64,000 nt of DNA, taken from contig JAVJSF010000010.1 of NCBI GenBank assembly GCA_040219555.1, positions 62,001-126,000 on the forward strand. Direction: 5' to 3'. Below, in pieces: positions 12,672 to 23,508 of this stretch. This stretch comes from JAVJSF01 sp040219555. Lineage in GTDB: Bacteria > Actinomycetota > Thermoleophilia > Miltoncostaeales > Miltoncostaeaceae. Every line of letters begins with the position of its first letter. Position 1 is the stretch's first letter. The notes under the pieces were generated by a model that did not search any database, was not told the origin of the DNA, and saw only the letters and a list, made by a program, of their open reading frames with translations. The position numbers and the translations under genes are program-made.

Positions 12672-14333
12672 ATGAGCCGAACCAGTTCCCGCGCGATCGC
12701 CCTGGCAGGTGCCGCCGCACTCGCCGCCGGCGGGGTCGCCGGGTCCGTCGCGCTGGCCGAGGGCCCGTCTCCCAAGGCCGCACCGATCGCGCACGAGAAG
12801 GCCGGGGGGAAGGGCAAGGGCCCGGTCTCAGCCGACCCCGACTTCGCCCAGGTCGGCCGCTACCAGGTGGACTTCGCCATCCCCGAGGACGCCTCGGCCG
12901 CCGAGACCTTCGCCATCGACCGCGACCGCATGTACGTCACCAACGCGGCCAACGGCACGCTCGACATCGTCGACATCTCCCGGCCCGACGCGCCGGTGCT
13001 GCTTGAGCGCATCCCCCTCGGCGCAGCGCCCAACAGCGTGGACGCCGGCCGCACGCTGGTGGCCGTGGCGCTGGACGCGACCCCCAAGACCGACCCGGGC
13101 ACGGTGCGGTTCTTCCAGCGCACCCGTGACGGCCTCCGCATGCTGCGGGACGTCACGGTGGGCGCGGTGCCCGACATGGTGCTGTTCACCGACGACGGCC
13201 GGAAGCTGCTGGTGGCCAACGAGGGCGAGCCCAGCGGCTACGGCGACGAGGGCGTCGACCCCGAGGGATCCGTCTCGATCATCGACGCGCGCGGCGTCGA
13301 GCGGGGCGCCCCCGCGGTGCGCACCGTGGGCTTCCGCGCCTTCGACGAGGGCGGCCCGCGACACGATGAGCTGCCGGATGGCCTGCGCCTCAACGGCCCC
13401 GGCGCGCGGGTGTCCCAGGACCTCGAGCCCGAGTACATCGCGCTCTCGGCCACCGGGCGCGACGCCTACGTCTCGCTGCAGGAGAACAACGCCCTCGCGG
13501 TCATCGATGTGCGCCGGGCCCGCGTGAGCCGCATAATCCCGATGGGCCTGCGCGATCACTCCCAGCCGGGCGCCGGCATCGACGCCAGCAACCGGGACGA
13601 CGCGATCAACATCGCGCCGTGGCCCGTGGTGGGGATCCCGATGCCCGACGGCATCGATGCCTTCCGCCTCAAGGGGCAGGACTACGTCATCACCGCCAAC
13701 GAGGGCGATGCCCGCGAGTGGGGCTCGTTCGCCGACGTCGACCGCCTGCGCGATGCGACGCTGGACGGCGCCAACCTGCAGGTGCCGGGCTTCGACGGCG
13801 CCGACCTGGCCGAGAACGAGAACCTGGGCCGCCTGAACATCTCGCTGACCGACGGCTTCGACGGGCCGGTCCTGCGCCGGCCGCACTCCTTCGGCTCGCG
13901 CTCGGTCTCGATCCTGCGCCCCGACGGCACGCTGGTGTGGGACTCGGGCGACGCCTTCGAGCAGGTGACCGCGGCCGAGCGCCCGGACATCTTCAACGCC
14001 AGCAACTCCAACAACGAGTTCGACAACCGCAGCGACGACAAGGGGCCGGAGCCCGAGGACGTCGCCGTGGGCACGATCAACGGCCGCACCTACGCGTTCG
14101 TGGCCCTCGAGCGCGTGGGCGGCCTGATGGTGCTGGACATCACGGACCCCGCTCGCGGGCGCGTGGTGCGCTGGGTGAACACCCGCGACTACACGGCCGA
14201 CCCCACCGCCACCGACAGCGGCCCGGAGATCGTGAAGTTCATCCCGCGGTCCCAGAGCCCCACCCGCAAGCCGCTGGTGGTGTTCTCGAACGAGGTCAGC
14301 GGGTCGATCGTCTTCCTCCAGCCCACCGGCTGA
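12672..14333 (+). CDS. secreted choice-of-anchor I-type beta-propeller protein
   Basis: 553 residues; ATG at 12672 after GGAGAG. A signal peptide with an Ala-rich core (about 8-30) is followed by a Lys/Gly-rich stretch. Propeller-like repeats include MYVTNAANGTLDIVDI, the diagnostic VANEGEPSGYGDEGVDPEGS segment, VITANEGDAREW and PEDVAVGTINGRTYAFVALE, all typical of the choice-of-anchor I family, often surface or exported proteins near alkaline phosphatases. No anchor or sorting signal is visible at the C-terminus. Its role is not known; phosphate or metal stress links are only family associations. Confidence 0.8.
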   Translation: MSRTSSRAIALAGAAALAAGGVAGSVALAEGPSPKAAPIAHEKAGGKGKGPVSADPDFAQVGRYQVDFAIPEDASAAETFAIDRDRMYVTNAANGTLDIVDISRPDAPVLLERIPLGAAPNSVDAGRTLVAVALDATPKTDPGTVRFFQRTRDGLRMLRDVTVGAVPDMVLFTDDGRKLLVANEGEPSGYGDEGVDPEGSVSIIDARGVERGAPAVRTVGFRAFDEGGPRHDELPDGLRLNGPGARVSQDLEPEYIALSATGRDAYVSLQENNALAVIDVRRARVSRIIPMGLRDHSQPGAGIDASNRDDAINIAPWPVVGIPMPDGIDAFRLKGQDYVITANEGDAREWGSFADVDRLRDATLDGANLQVPGFDGADLAENENLGRLNISLTDGFDGPVLRRPHSFGSRSVSILRPDGTLVWDSGDAFEQVTAAERPDIFNASNSNNEFDNRSDDKGPEPEDVAVGTINGRTYAFVALERVGGLMVLDITDPARGRVVRWVNTRDYTADPTATDSGPEIVKFIPRSQSPTRKPLVVFSNEVSGSIVFLQPTG

Positions 14334-14349
14334 GGCAGGCCCACAAGGT

Positions 14350-14381
14350 GCCCCCGCCGGCCGGGTCGGACCGGCGGGGGC
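14350..14381 (+). terminator. hairpin terminator
   Basis: GCCCCCGCCGG (14350-14360) and its perfect complement (14371-14381) with a 10-base loop, 17 bases after the stop of the beta-propeller gene. Confidence 0.75.
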
Positions 14382-14432
14382 GCTCCACCACGATCGGCGC
14401 CGTGCGCCCGCGGCCTGCTGCATGATGGCCCG

Positions 14433-15722
14433 ATGACCGAGCTCGCGACCCCGCCGGAGGGCGCCCCCGACCGCCCCACCCTCATCACGGAGCTGTCGCG
14501 GCTCCCGCCCGGGGAGCGGGCCGCCCGGTTCCGCCTGCTTCACAAGGACGTCGCCGCGCGCGCGTTCGACGCCCTCGACCCGCCCCAGCAGCGGGAGCTG
14601 CTGGAGGCCCTGCGCGGCGACAGCGTCCGGGAGCTGTTCGAGTCGATGGACCCCGACGACCGGGTCCGACTGCTGGACGAGATGCCCGCCGGCGTCGCGA
14701 CCCGGCTGCTCGCCGGCCTGAGTCCGGCCGAGCGCGAGCTGACCTCGGTGCTGCTGGGGTACCCGCCGGAGTCCGCGGGCCGCGTGATGTCGCCCGAGAC
14801 CGCGGACCTGCGGCCCGACATGAGGGTGGACGACGCCCTCGCGCACGTGCGGGCCGTGGCGGACACCGCCGAGACGCTCTACGTGCTGCCCGTGCGCAAC
14901 GCCTCGCGCCACCTCCTCGGCGTGGTGGGTCTCTCCGACCTCCTGCGCGCCGACGACCGCGCCTCGGTGGCCTCGATCATGCGCGCCGACCACCCGTCGG
15001 TGAGCGCCACCGACGACCAGGAGGTGGTGGCGCGCCTCATCCAGGAGGAGAACCTGCTGGCGGTGCCCGTGGTCGACCGCGAGCGGCGCCTGGTGGGCAT
15101 CGTCACCGTCGACGACGCCATGGAGGTCATCGAGCGCGAGGAGACCGAGGACCTGGCGCGTGCGGGTGGCTCGGAGCCGCTGCGGGCCCCGTACTTCTCG
15201 GTGCCGGTCTGGCGGCTGGTCCGGGCGCGGATCGTCTGGCTGCTGTTCCTCGTGGCCGCGGCCACGCTGACCGTCTCGGTGCTCGGGGCGTTCGAGGCCA
15301 CTCTGGACGAGGTCGTGACGCTGGCCCTGTTCGTGCCCTTGCTGATCGGGACCGGCGGCAACTGCGGCGCCCAGGCCGCGACCACCATCACGCGCGCCCT
15401 GGCGGTGGGCGACGTGCGTTTCGGCGATCTGGCGGTGACGCTGCTGAAGGAGGCGCGGGTGGGCCTGCTGCTGGGGGCCACCTTCGCCGCCGTCGGCTTC
15501 CCGCTGGTCGCGGCGGTCTTCAGCGCCTCGATGGCGGCGGTCATCTCGCTGACACTGGTCCTGCTGTGCGTCTGGGCCACCACGGTGGGGGCGGCCCTGC
15601 CGCTGTTCGCATCGCGCCTCGGGATCGACCCGGCCGTGGTGAGCGCGCCGCTGGTCACCACGCTGGTCGACGCCACGGGGCTGGTGATCTACCTGAGCAT
15701 CGCCGGCGTGATCCTGCTCTAG
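14433..15722 (+). CDS. mgtE: MgtE magnesium transporter
   Basis: 429 residues with the full MgtE order: N-terminal helical domain with the repeated FDALDPPQQRELLEAL / FESMDPDDRVRLLDEM pattern, a CBS pair about 135-255 (SAGRVMSPETADLRPDMRVDDAL and VGIVTVDDAMEVI), a connecting helix, and five membrane helices from about 268. The pore motif PLLIGTGGNCGAQAATT is intact. The CBS domains close the channel when cytoplasmic Mg2+ is high. It stands alone, with a convergent SRPBCC gene after it. Confidence 0.96.
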   Translation: MTELATPPEGAPDRPTLITELSRLPPGERAARFRLLHKDVAARAFDALDPPQQRELLEALRGDSVRELFESMDPDDRVRLLDEMPAGVATRLLAGLSPAERELTSVLLGYPPESAGRVMSPETADLRPDMRVDDALAHVRAVADTAETLYVLPVRNASRHLLGVVGLSDLLRADDRASVASIMRADHPSVSATDDQEVVARLIQEENLLAVPVVDRERRLVGIVTVDDAMEVIEREETEDLARAGGSEPLRAPYFSVPVWRLVRARIVWLLFLVAAATLTVSVLGAFEATLDEVVTLALFVPLLIGTGGNCGAQAATTITRALAVGDVRFGDLAVTLLKEARVGLLLGATFAAVGFPLVAAVFSASMAAVISLTLVLLCVWATTVGAALPLFASRLGIDPAVVSAPLVTTLVDATGLVIYLSIAGVILL

Positions 15723-15738
15723 CCCGCCGGCCGGGGGC

Positions 15739-16173
15739 TCATGCCTCCACGATGGCGCGCAGGGCCTCCAGGTCGCGCTCTCCCGAGCGCCGCAGGGTGG
15801 GCGCCACCAGCGGGGCCCCCAGGCGGGCGGCCCCGCGTGGCCGGCCGGTGGTGCGCACGCGCACCCGGGTGCGACCGGGGGACACCTCGTCCCAGCGGTA
15901 CTCGGTCACCAGCGGGAACGCCGCGCCGGCCACCTCCACGCTCAGCAGGCCCTCCGAGCGCGCGACCACCCGGGCCTCGTAGTCCTCGTGGCGGTCGCCG
16001 CGGGCGATGACGATGGTGAGCTCGGCCCCCTCGGCCGGCGCGTCGTCGCCGGCGGCGCGGACCGCCACGATGTCGCGGTGCCACATCGGTGCGTTGCGTG
16101 GATCGCCCACGATCGCACCGACCCGCTCGCCGGGTGCCTCCAGGATCGTCTCCACCTCGACCTCGAACCCCAT
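15739..16173 (-). CDS. SRPBCC (START/Bet v1-like) family protein
   Basis: 144 residues from the ATG at 16173, which has GGGAGG upstream; the open frame extends further but into the divergent gene. The pattern starts FEVEVETILEAPGERVGAIVGDPRNAPMWHRDI and ends with a helix ERDLEALRAIVEA, the polyketide cyclase/SRPBCC fold with a hydrophobic ligand cavity. No catalytic residues can be assigned. It shares an 84-base divergent intergenic space with a small membrane protein gene. Confidence 0.75.
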   Translation of the reverse strand: MGFEVEVETILEAPGERVGAIVGDPRNAPMWHRDIVAVRAAGDDAPAEGAELTIVIARGDRHEDYEARVVARSEGLLSVEVAGAAFPLVTEYRWDEVSPGRTRVRVRTTGRPRGAARLGAPLVAPTLRRSGERDLEALRAIVEA

Positions 16174-16257
16174 GTCCGCCTCCCGCCGGCCGCCTCGGTC
16201 CCGAGTATGACCGGATGCGCCGGGCCCGCGCCGGATGCGTGGGGTAGCGTCACCCCC

Positions 16258-16761
16258 GTGAGCACCTCCTCCGCATCCACACCCAAGGCGGCCTGGCGCG
16301 TCGGCGACTTCGGCCCCCTGGGTTGGCTCGAGACCATCCTGAAGCTGGGCGGCGTCGGGGTGGGGATCGCGGCGCTGGCCGTGGCCCTGGGCCACGATGC
16401 CTCCGCGCCGGCGGGCACGCGCCTGGCGGCTGTCGTCGTGCTCGGCCTCCTGTGCCTGGCCCTGCTGGCGGCCATCGCCGACCGCCTGGCCGATCGCGAG
16501 ATCATCGGGATGATCTTCATCCCGCTCATGAACGCCGGCCATCTGGCGATGCTGGCGGCCCTGATCGTGAGCGACGACGTGCACGGCCACCTCGCGGCCT
16601 TCGCAGCGCTGATGCTCGCCGGCGACGTGGTGAAGCTGGTCTTCCTGCGGGTGACCGGGTTCCGTGTGCGGGACGTGTCGCCCGCGGTCGTCTACTCGTT
16701 GGTGAGCACCTTCGTCGTCGGCTACCTCGCGCTGATCGCGCTGGCGGTGGCGGCGCTCTGA
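16258..16761 (+). CDS. small four-helix membrane protein, unknown
   Basis: 167 residues from GTG 16258. Four to five hydrophobic segments: LGGVGVGIAALAVAL, LAAVVVLGLLCLALLAA, MIFIPLMNAGHLAMLAALIV and VYSLVSTFVVGYLALIALAV. Between them lies HLAAFAALMLAGDVVKLVFLRVTGFRVRDV. No family is recognised. The N-terminal 20 residues are polar and Ser-rich, likely cytoplasmic. Confidence 0.7.
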   Translation: MSTSSASTPKAAWRVGDFGPLGWLETILKLGGVGVGIAALAVALGHDASAPAGTRLAAVVVLGLLCLALLAAIADRLADREIIGMIFIPLMNAGHLAMLAALIVSDDVHGHLAAFAALMLAGDVVKLVFLRVTGFRVRDVSPAVVYSLVSTFVVGYLALIALAVAAL

Positions 16762-16795
16762 GCGCGGCCCGCGGGACGGTGGCGGGCGGCCGGCA

Positions 16796-16817
16796 CCGAT
16801 GAGAGCAGTCTCATCGG
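16796..16817 (+). terminator. perfect hairpin after the membrane protein gene
   Basis: CCGATGAGA (16796-16804) pairs perfectly with TCTCATCGG (16809-16817) around a 4-base loop GCAG. It may terminate the upstream gene or lie in the leader of the small arginine-rich gene 75 bases on. Confidence 0.55.
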
Positions 16818-16891
16818 AGGCTCACGGAGGGTTCATGGGTCGCTCCTAGCCTTCCTCGTGTCAGGTCAACGACACCTCGAGGAGGCCCACG

Positions 16892-17053
16892 ATGGCCAAG
16901 TTCACCGGCATCGTCCCCGCCTCGCGCTCCACCGGCGCCAAGGCCGACTCCGACTCCAACTCGAACAGCGGACCGGTGCGCCGCCGGGCGATCCGCCGCC
17001 GCCGCGCGATGCTGCGTCGCCGGCGAGCGCGCCGCAACACCAGCAACACCTGA
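16892..17053 (+). CDS. small arginine-rich basic protein (53 aa)
   Basis: ATG at 16892 is preceded by a strong GAGGAGG (16878-16884). The 53 residues begin MAKFTGIVPASRSTGAKADS, pass through a Ser/Asn/Asp stretch (SDSNSNSGP) and end in a dense arginine block (RRRAIRRRRAMLRRRRARR) followed by NTSNT. The make-up resembles small nucleic-acid-binding or ribosome-associated basic proteins. A perfect terminator begins 24 bases after the stop, so the unit appears monocistronic. Function unknown; the start signals and isolated transcription unit are the evidence that it is real. Confidence 0.65.
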   Translation: MAKFTGIVPASRSTGAKADSDSNSNSGPVRRRAIRRRRAMLRRRRARRNTSNT

Positions 17054-17076
17054 GGTGGCAGGGGCGTCGTCCCGTC

Positions 17077-17106
17077 CGGCCGCCCGGGAGAAGGACCGGG
17101 CGGCCG
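17077..17106 (+). terminator. hairpin terminator after the small basic gene
   Basis: CGGCCGCCCGG (17077-17087) with its perfect complement (17096-17106), 8-base loop. The remaining gap to 17311 shows no gene. Confidence 0.75.
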
Positions 17107-17311
17107 CCGGTCTCCACTTCACGGCAGCCGCCCTCGATGACGACGCTAGTGCCGCCGCTCCGGCGCGAGAATCCCCCGGACGGGGTACTCGAGGGTCGTC
17201 GCGTTGGGGTGGCCGCGGTATGTGTGGGGTCCCTCCCGGACGCCGTGGGGGCGGGGCCGGCGGGAGGGTGGGGCGTAGCCACCGCGCCCCCCATCGCAAA
17301 GGACGCCCGCC

Positions 17312-18769
17312 ATGCCCCGCCGCTCCCCCCTCCTCGCCGCCCTCGCGCTCACCGCCTCGTTGGCGGCGGCCGCGCCCGCCTCGGCCGACTCGATCTCGTA
17401 CATCAGGGACGGGGACGTCTGGCTCTCGACGACCGACGGCCAGCGCCAGTTCCAGGTGACCTCAACCGGCCTCTACAGCTACGCCTCCCAGGCCGATGAC
17501 GGAACCCTCATCGCCCTGGCCGGGGAGCGTCTGCACCGCCTGGACCGCATGGGCAACATCACGGCGGACTTCCCGACCCCGGTCAGCGACGGCCCGCCGC
17601 CCGACGAGGTGCCGGCCTGGGACGACACGGTGACCAACTACTTCAACGGCCCGTTCGAGCCCGAGATCTCGCCCGACGGCCGGCTGGTGTCCTACACCTA
17701 CTTCTGGCAGCACTACACATACGACTACGTGCTCGACACCTTCCGCAACCGGCTCGAGAGCGGGACCGCCATCACGCGCGCCGACGGCCTGACGGCCTGG
17801 AGCGACTTCGGCGGGCCACTGACCGGATGGCGGTACGGGTCGTGGCTGGATTCCGACACCCTCATGCGCACGGAGGCGGGCGTGCCGCTGGCCGAGGACG
17901 TCGTGTTCAACGACATCGTGCCCGGTGGCGGCGGTGAGTTGCGCCGCTGGTTCCGCAACTACCGCGGCTACGACCGCGCCGACGGCGAGCTGAACCGCCA
18001 GCAGACCATGCTGGCCCTGGGCGGCGACGGCCCGGCCGAGGAGGGCGGGCGCCACCTGCGCATCTACCGCACGCTGGGTCCCGGGAATCTCACCGAGGAG
18101 CCCGAGGCCTGCTTCCAGGTGACCGACGACGCCGCCACCGACGGCCTTCCGCCGCGCAGCGCCTCGTGGTCGCCGGACGGGCTGTCACTGGCCTTCCAGG
18201 ACTCGGAGGGGATCAAGACCCTCGCCGTGGGTGACCAGTCGCCCGGCTGCTTCGTCCCGGCCGAGTCCGGCCTGCGCCTGCTGCTGCCCGGCGCCACCCA
18301 GCCCGACTGGGGCCCCGCCGACGTCCCGGCCTCCCGCCCCGTGCCGAACCCGCCGCCCCCCGCGCCGGGGACCCCGGTGACCCCGGGTGCGCCCGGGGCA
18401 CCGGGACAGCCGGCCGGCCCGGCCACCCCGCGTCCGGCCACGGGGGTGCCCTCGGGCGCGAAGGTGCTGCGCGCGAAGGCGGTCCGGACGCGCCTCGGGG
18501 CGGCGATGCGCGCGGGGATCGGCCTGAGGTTCCGGGCCCCGTCCCCCGGACGCGTGGCGGTGGTCGCGCGGCACAAGGGCCGGGTGGTGGCCCGCGGGCG
18601 CGCGTCGGTGAAGGCCGGCCCGGCGCGCGCGGTGCGGGCCCGCTTCACGCCGGCGGGAACCCGGGCCGTGCGCGGCTCGCGGCGCGTCTCGCTGCGGGTG
18701 ACGGTGGTCTTCACGCCCAGGGCCGGTGCGACGGTGCGCCAGACCATCACGGTGCCCCTGGCGCGCTGA
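17312..18769 (+). CDS. secreted TolB/WD-like beta-propeller protein
   Basis: 485 residues with an N-terminal signal peptide (LLAALALTASLAAAAPASA, cleavage near 25). The body has propeller-type blades: SISYIRDGDVWLSTTDG, EPEISPDGRLVSYTY and SASWSPDGLSLAFQDSEGIKTL, as in TolB-like exported proteins. A proline-rich linker at about 340-375 with PGAPGAPGQP-type repeats leads to a basic C-terminal domain (about 385-485), strongly Arg/Val-rich and beta-structured. Probably extracellular. Exact role unknown. Confidence 0.7.
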   Translation: MPRRSPLLAALALTASLAAAAPASADSISYIRDGDVWLSTTDGQRQFQVTSTGLYSYASQADDGTLIALAGERLHRLDRMGNITADFPTPVSDGPPPDEVPAWDDTVTNYFNGPFEPEISPDGRLVSYTYFWQHYTYDYVLDTFRNRLESGTAITRADGLTAWSDFGGPLTGWRYGSWLDSDTLMRTEAGVPLAEDVVFNDIVPGGGGELRRWFRNYRGYDRADGELNRQQTMLALGGDGPAEEGGRHLRIYRTLGPGNLTEEPEACFQVTDDAATDGLPPRSASWSPDGLSLAFQDSEGIKTLAVGDQSPGCFVPAESGLRLLLPGATQPDWGPADVPASRPVPNPPPPAPGTPVTPGAPGAPGQPAGPATPRPATGVPSGAKVLRAKAVRTRLGAAMRAGIGLRFRAPSPGRVAVVARHKGRVVARGRASVKAGPARAVRARFTPAGTRAVRGSRRVSLRVTVVFTPRAGATVRQTITVPLAR

Positions 18770-18799
18770 CCCGCTGGGGAGAGCCGGCTCGGGAACGCC

Positions 18800-21631
18800 C
18801 TACGGGGCATCCGGGCCGGCCGGCGCCAGCGCCGCGGCCAGCTCTCCGCGTGAGCGGATGCCCAGCTTGCCGTAGCTGCGACCAAGGTGGACCTCGACGG
18901 TCTTGCGGGTCACCCATAGCGACTCGGCGATCTGGCGGTTGGTCATCCCGCGGGCGGCCAGTTCCACCACGCGCAGCTCGCCCGGGGTGAGGGCCGCCAC
19001 GCCGGCCAGCGCCTCGGTGCGCAGGCGCGCGCCCGAGGCGGCCAGCTCGTCGCGGGCCACGCCGGCCAGGCGCCCGGCGCCGAGGCGCAGCCCGGCATCG
19101 AGCGCCCGCCGCAGGGTCTCCCGGCTCTCGCGCCGCCGGCCCAGGCGGCGCTGGGCGGCCCCCAGATCGCAGAGTGCCCAGGCGTGGTCCATGGCCAGCG
19201 GGCTCTCCGCCAGCGCGGCGGTGGCGCCGGCCAGCTCGTCCAGGCCCTCGTGCGCGCCCAGCGCCAGGCCGCGCACCCGCCGCGCGATGCCGGCGGCCCC
19301 CGCCAGGCCTGCCGCCTCGGCCGCGGCCAGGCTCTCCCCGGCCAGCGCCAGGGCCTCGTCGCGCCCGTCGGGGCGCCCGGCCAGCAGGTGCGCCAGGCGC
19401 AGCGTCGCCCGGGCCTTATGCGGCGCGCGCCAGCCGCGGGCCAGCACCAGATCGCGGGCCCGCCGCAGGTCGGCCTCGGCCTCGTCGGTGCGCCCGGTGG
19501 CGCGGCGGGTCCATCCCCGGGCGGCCAGCGCGTCGCTGCCGGCGATGGTGCGCTCCACCACCGGGGTGATCGCCAGACCCTCTGCCAGCGCGGCGGCCTC
19601 CTCGGTGGCGCCGCGCGCCAGGAGGATCTCGGCCAGGAGCGTCTCGAGGCTGGTGCGGGCCAGGGCCAGGCCGGTCTCATCGGCGGCTGCGAGAGCCGCG
19701 CGCGCGTGACCCTCGGCGGCGGTGAGCGAGCCGAACGACCACGCCCAGTAGGCGCGCCCGTGGTCCATGTAGAGGGCACCCAGTCGCGAACTGGTCCGCC
19801 GTCGCTCGATGTCTCCCGCCTCCAGCGCGGCCAGCGCCAGGTCGGGCAGCTCGCTCAGGCGGAGGGCCAGCACCAGCAGGTGGTAGCTCCCCGACAGCAG
19901 GCCCACCTCGCCCAGCAGCGCTTCGCCGGCCAGGGCGCGCTGCGCGGCCGCCGCGACCTCGTGTGCGGGGGAGCCCCGGTAGGCGGCGTCGATGGCGCGG
20001 TGGGCCATCGCCACCGCGGCCTCGCCGGTGGGCGGCGCCGCGCCGTCCCCGGCCCACCCGGCCCCGGTCCCGCGATCCGCCAGGGCGCCGTCGTAGACGA
20101 TCGCCGTCAGCAGCCCGGAGCGCAGGCGCCGCTCCAGCGGCGCGCTGGTGACCACGGCCATCGCGGCCTCGAGGTCGGCCATCGCCGCCGAGGGATCTTG
20201 CAGCAGCGACACCCGGGCACGCGCCGCACGCACGCGGGCCTCGGCGTCCCCGCGGGCGCCCGCGGCGAGGGCCGCGGCCACCCGGTCGGCGGCGCCCGGC
20301 GCGCCCGCCGCCACCTCCAGTTCGGCCAGGTCCACCAGAAGGTCCGCGGCCTCGTCCGCCGGGGGCGGTTCCTCGACCGCCCGGCGCAGGTGGGCGATGG
20401 CGGCCTCGATGGCCCCCTCGCCGGCGGCGATGCGGGCCGCCTCGCGCAGCGCGCTCACCGCCCACGCATCGCCGGCCGGCTCGGCCTGCAGCAGGTGTAC
20501 CGCCACCTCGCCCGGCCGGGCGCGCCCGGCCACCAGGCGGGCCGCGGCCGCGTGGAGGCTCGCGCGGCGGGCCGGCGGGGTCCCGCTGCGCGTGGCCTCG
20601 CGCACCAGGGGGTGCACGAACGCGCGCCGCTCGCCATCCAGGATCTGGGCGGCCGCCAGCCGGTCCAGCGCGTCGGCCGCCTCGGTCTCGGTGAGGCCGG
20701 CCAGCGCGGCCACCTCGCGCAAACCCGCCCGCTCGCCGAGGACGGCGACGGCCCGCGCCACCGAGGTGGCCTCGGCGCCCAGGCCCTCCAGCCGCCGGCC
20801 GATGCGGGCGGCCAGGTCCTCGTCCCCGAGCGCCTCGACGGCGCCGGCCTCGTCATCGGTGCCGGCAAGGCCCCGGTCGGCCGCCGCGCGGCCGATGTCG
20901 GACACCAGCAGGGGCGTCCCGCCCGTGACCCGGTGGGCGGCGGCCGCGAAGCCCGCCGTGGGGCGGGTCCCGAGGCTACGCGCCAGCATCTCCCCGGTCG
21001 CCGCGGGGCTGAGGGCCCCCGGACGCACCACGACCGCGGACGGGCCGTCCGCCAGCGCGCCGATCAGCCGCCCGCGCTCGCCCTCGGTGCCCGGTCGCGT
21101 GGTGCCCACAACCAGGGCCGGCAAGCCGTCCAGGCGGCGGCCCAGGAACTCCAGGAAGCGCAGCGAGGCGGTGTCGCACCAGTGCAGGTCGTCCACCACC
21201 AGCACCAGGGGGCCGTCCTCGGCCAGGTTGGCCGTGAACCAGTAGAGACCGTGGAGCGCGGCGTGCATCGCGTCGGGGCCGGCGGGCGCCCCCGTGCGCG
21301 CCTCGAGGACCCCCTCGGCCTGGGCGGCCGCCCCTCCCAGCAGGCGGGCGCGCCGGGGGTCGTCGGCGACGGCCAGCGCGGGCGCCAGCAACTGGATCAC
21401 CACCCCGAACGGGAACTCGGCGTCCAGTTCCGCGCCCGCCGCCCGCAGGACCGGGAAGCTGCGGCCGGTCGCGCGGTGGCGCACCACCGCCGCCAGCGCG
21501 GTCTTGCCGATGCCCGGGGCGCCTTCCACCACGGCCACGGCGCCGTCGCCGGCCAGGGCGGCGTCCAGGCACGCCTCCAGGGCCGCGGACTCGCGCTCGC
21601 GCTCCAGGATACGGGGTGGGGTGGTGGTCAC
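18800..21631 (-). CDS. LAL-type LuxR transcriptional regulator with AAA ATPase domain
   Basis: 943 residues from GTG 21631; a longer frame to 21745 would overlap the divergent cupin start. Order: ATPase with Walker A GAPGIGKTAL near residue 40 and Walker B LVLVVDDLHWCD near 155, a long helical TPR-like middle, and a C-terminal LuxR HTH (LTPGELRVVELAARGMTNRQ, then VTRKTVEVHLGRSYGKLG). Large ATP-binding LuxR regulators of this type respond to small inducers. The divergent cupin is a possible target. Confidence 0.88.
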   Translation of the reverse strand: MTTTPPRILERERESAALEACLDAALAGDGAVAVVEGAPGIGKTALAAVVRHRATGRSFPVLRAAGAELDAEFPFGVVIQLLAPALAVADDPRRARLLGGAAAQAEGVLEARTGAPAGPDAMHAALHGLYWFTANLAEDGPLVLVVDDLHWCDTASLRFLEFLGRRLDGLPALVVGTTRPGTEGERGRLIGALADGPSAVVVRPGALSPAATGEMLARSLGTRPTAGFAAAAHRVTGGTPLLVSDIGRAAADRGLAGTDDEAGAVEALGDEDLAARIGRRLEGLGAEATSVARAVAVLGERAGLREVAALAGLTETEAADALDRLAAAQILDGERRAFVHPLVREATRSGTPPARRASLHAAAARLVAGRARPGEVAVHLLQAEPAGDAWAVSALREAARIAAGEGAIEAAIAHLRRAVEEPPPADEAADLLVDLAELEVAAGAPGAADRVAAALAAGARGDAEARVRAARARVSLLQDPSAAMADLEAAMAVVTSAPLERRLRSGLLTAIVYDGALADRGTGAGWAGDGAAPPTGEAAVAMAHRAIDAAYRGSPAHEVAAAAQRALAGEALLGEVGLLSGSYHLLVLALRLSELPDLALAALEAGDIERRRTSSRLGALYMDHGRAYWAWSFGSLTAAEGHARAALAAADETGLALARTSLETLLAEILLARGATEEAAALAEGLAITPVVERTIAGSDALAARGWTRRATGRTDEAEADLRRARDLVLARGWRAPHKARATLRLAHLLAGRPDGRDEALALAGESLAAAEAAGLAGAAGIARRVRGLALGAHEGLDELAGATAALAESPLAMDHAWALCDLGAAQRRLGRRRESRETLRRALDAGLRLGAGRLAGVARDELAASGARLRTEALAGVAALTPGELRVVELAARGMTNRQIAESLWVTRKTVEVHLGRSYGKLGIRSRGELAAALAPAGPDAP

Positions 21632-21696
21632 GGGCGGCGCAAGGGTTGGGGTGGCCCCCCGACGCGACGGGGACAGGGTGACGGAACGATAGGGGC

Positions 21697-22119
21697 ATGA
21701 GCGATATCGCACCCGCCTCGCCCGCCGTGCCCGCGATGGCGGCATGCTCGGTCACGACCCTCGCCGTCCATCCGGGTGGGGCCTACTCCGTCCTGGAGGT
21801 CCACGCGCCGGCCGGCGCGGGCGTGGTGCCCCACCGCCACGAGCGCGAGGACCTCACGCTTCTCTTGGTCGAGGGCGCCGCCACCGTCACCTCGGGCGAC
21901 CGCTCAGCGGCGCTCGTGCCCGGCGTGCCGCTGGGGCTGCCCCGTGGCCGTCCGCATGCCGTCGCGGCCGGCGAGGATGGTGCCCGCCTGCTCGTGGTCT
22001 GCGCGCCGGCCGGGCTCGAGTCGGTGCTGCAGGCGGTGGCCGACCCGGGCGTCGACGCCGACGACCGCGCGGCGCTGCTGGCCGGTCACGGGGTCCACGC
22101 GGTCGGCGGGCGCTGGTGA
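21697..22119 (+). CDS. cupin-domain protein
   Basis: 140 residues, ATG 21697. The cupin motif 1 is VVPHRHEREDLTLLLVEGAATV (H-x-H and E as metal ligands) and motif 2 is the GVPLGLPRGRPHAV stretch, giving a single small beta barrel. The C-terminal helix region ALLAGHGVHAV is extra. It starts 66 bases from the LAL regulator on the other strand. No substrate can be read from sequence. Confidence 0.8.
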   Translation: MSDIAPASPAVPAMAACSVTTLAVHPGGAYSVLEVHAPAGAGVVPHRHEREDLTLLLVEGAATVTSGDRSAALVPGVPLGLPRGRPHAVAAGEDGARLLVVCAPAGLESVLQAVADPGVDADDRAALLAGHGVHAVGGRW

Positions 22120-22123
22120 GCGC

Positions 22124-23485
<1,362 letters not shown>

Positions 23486-23508
23486 CGGGTGCCTTTCGTG
23501 GGGCGGTT

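Noticed and set aside
16839..16853. A four-codon frame ATG GGT CGC TCC TAG after GGAGG as a leader peptide
   Set aside because: Too short to judge and no coupling with the next gene 40 bases on.
18340..18440. Pro/Gly repeats as a collagen-like domain
   Set aside because: The G-x-x pattern is too short and irregular; it is better read as a flexible linker.
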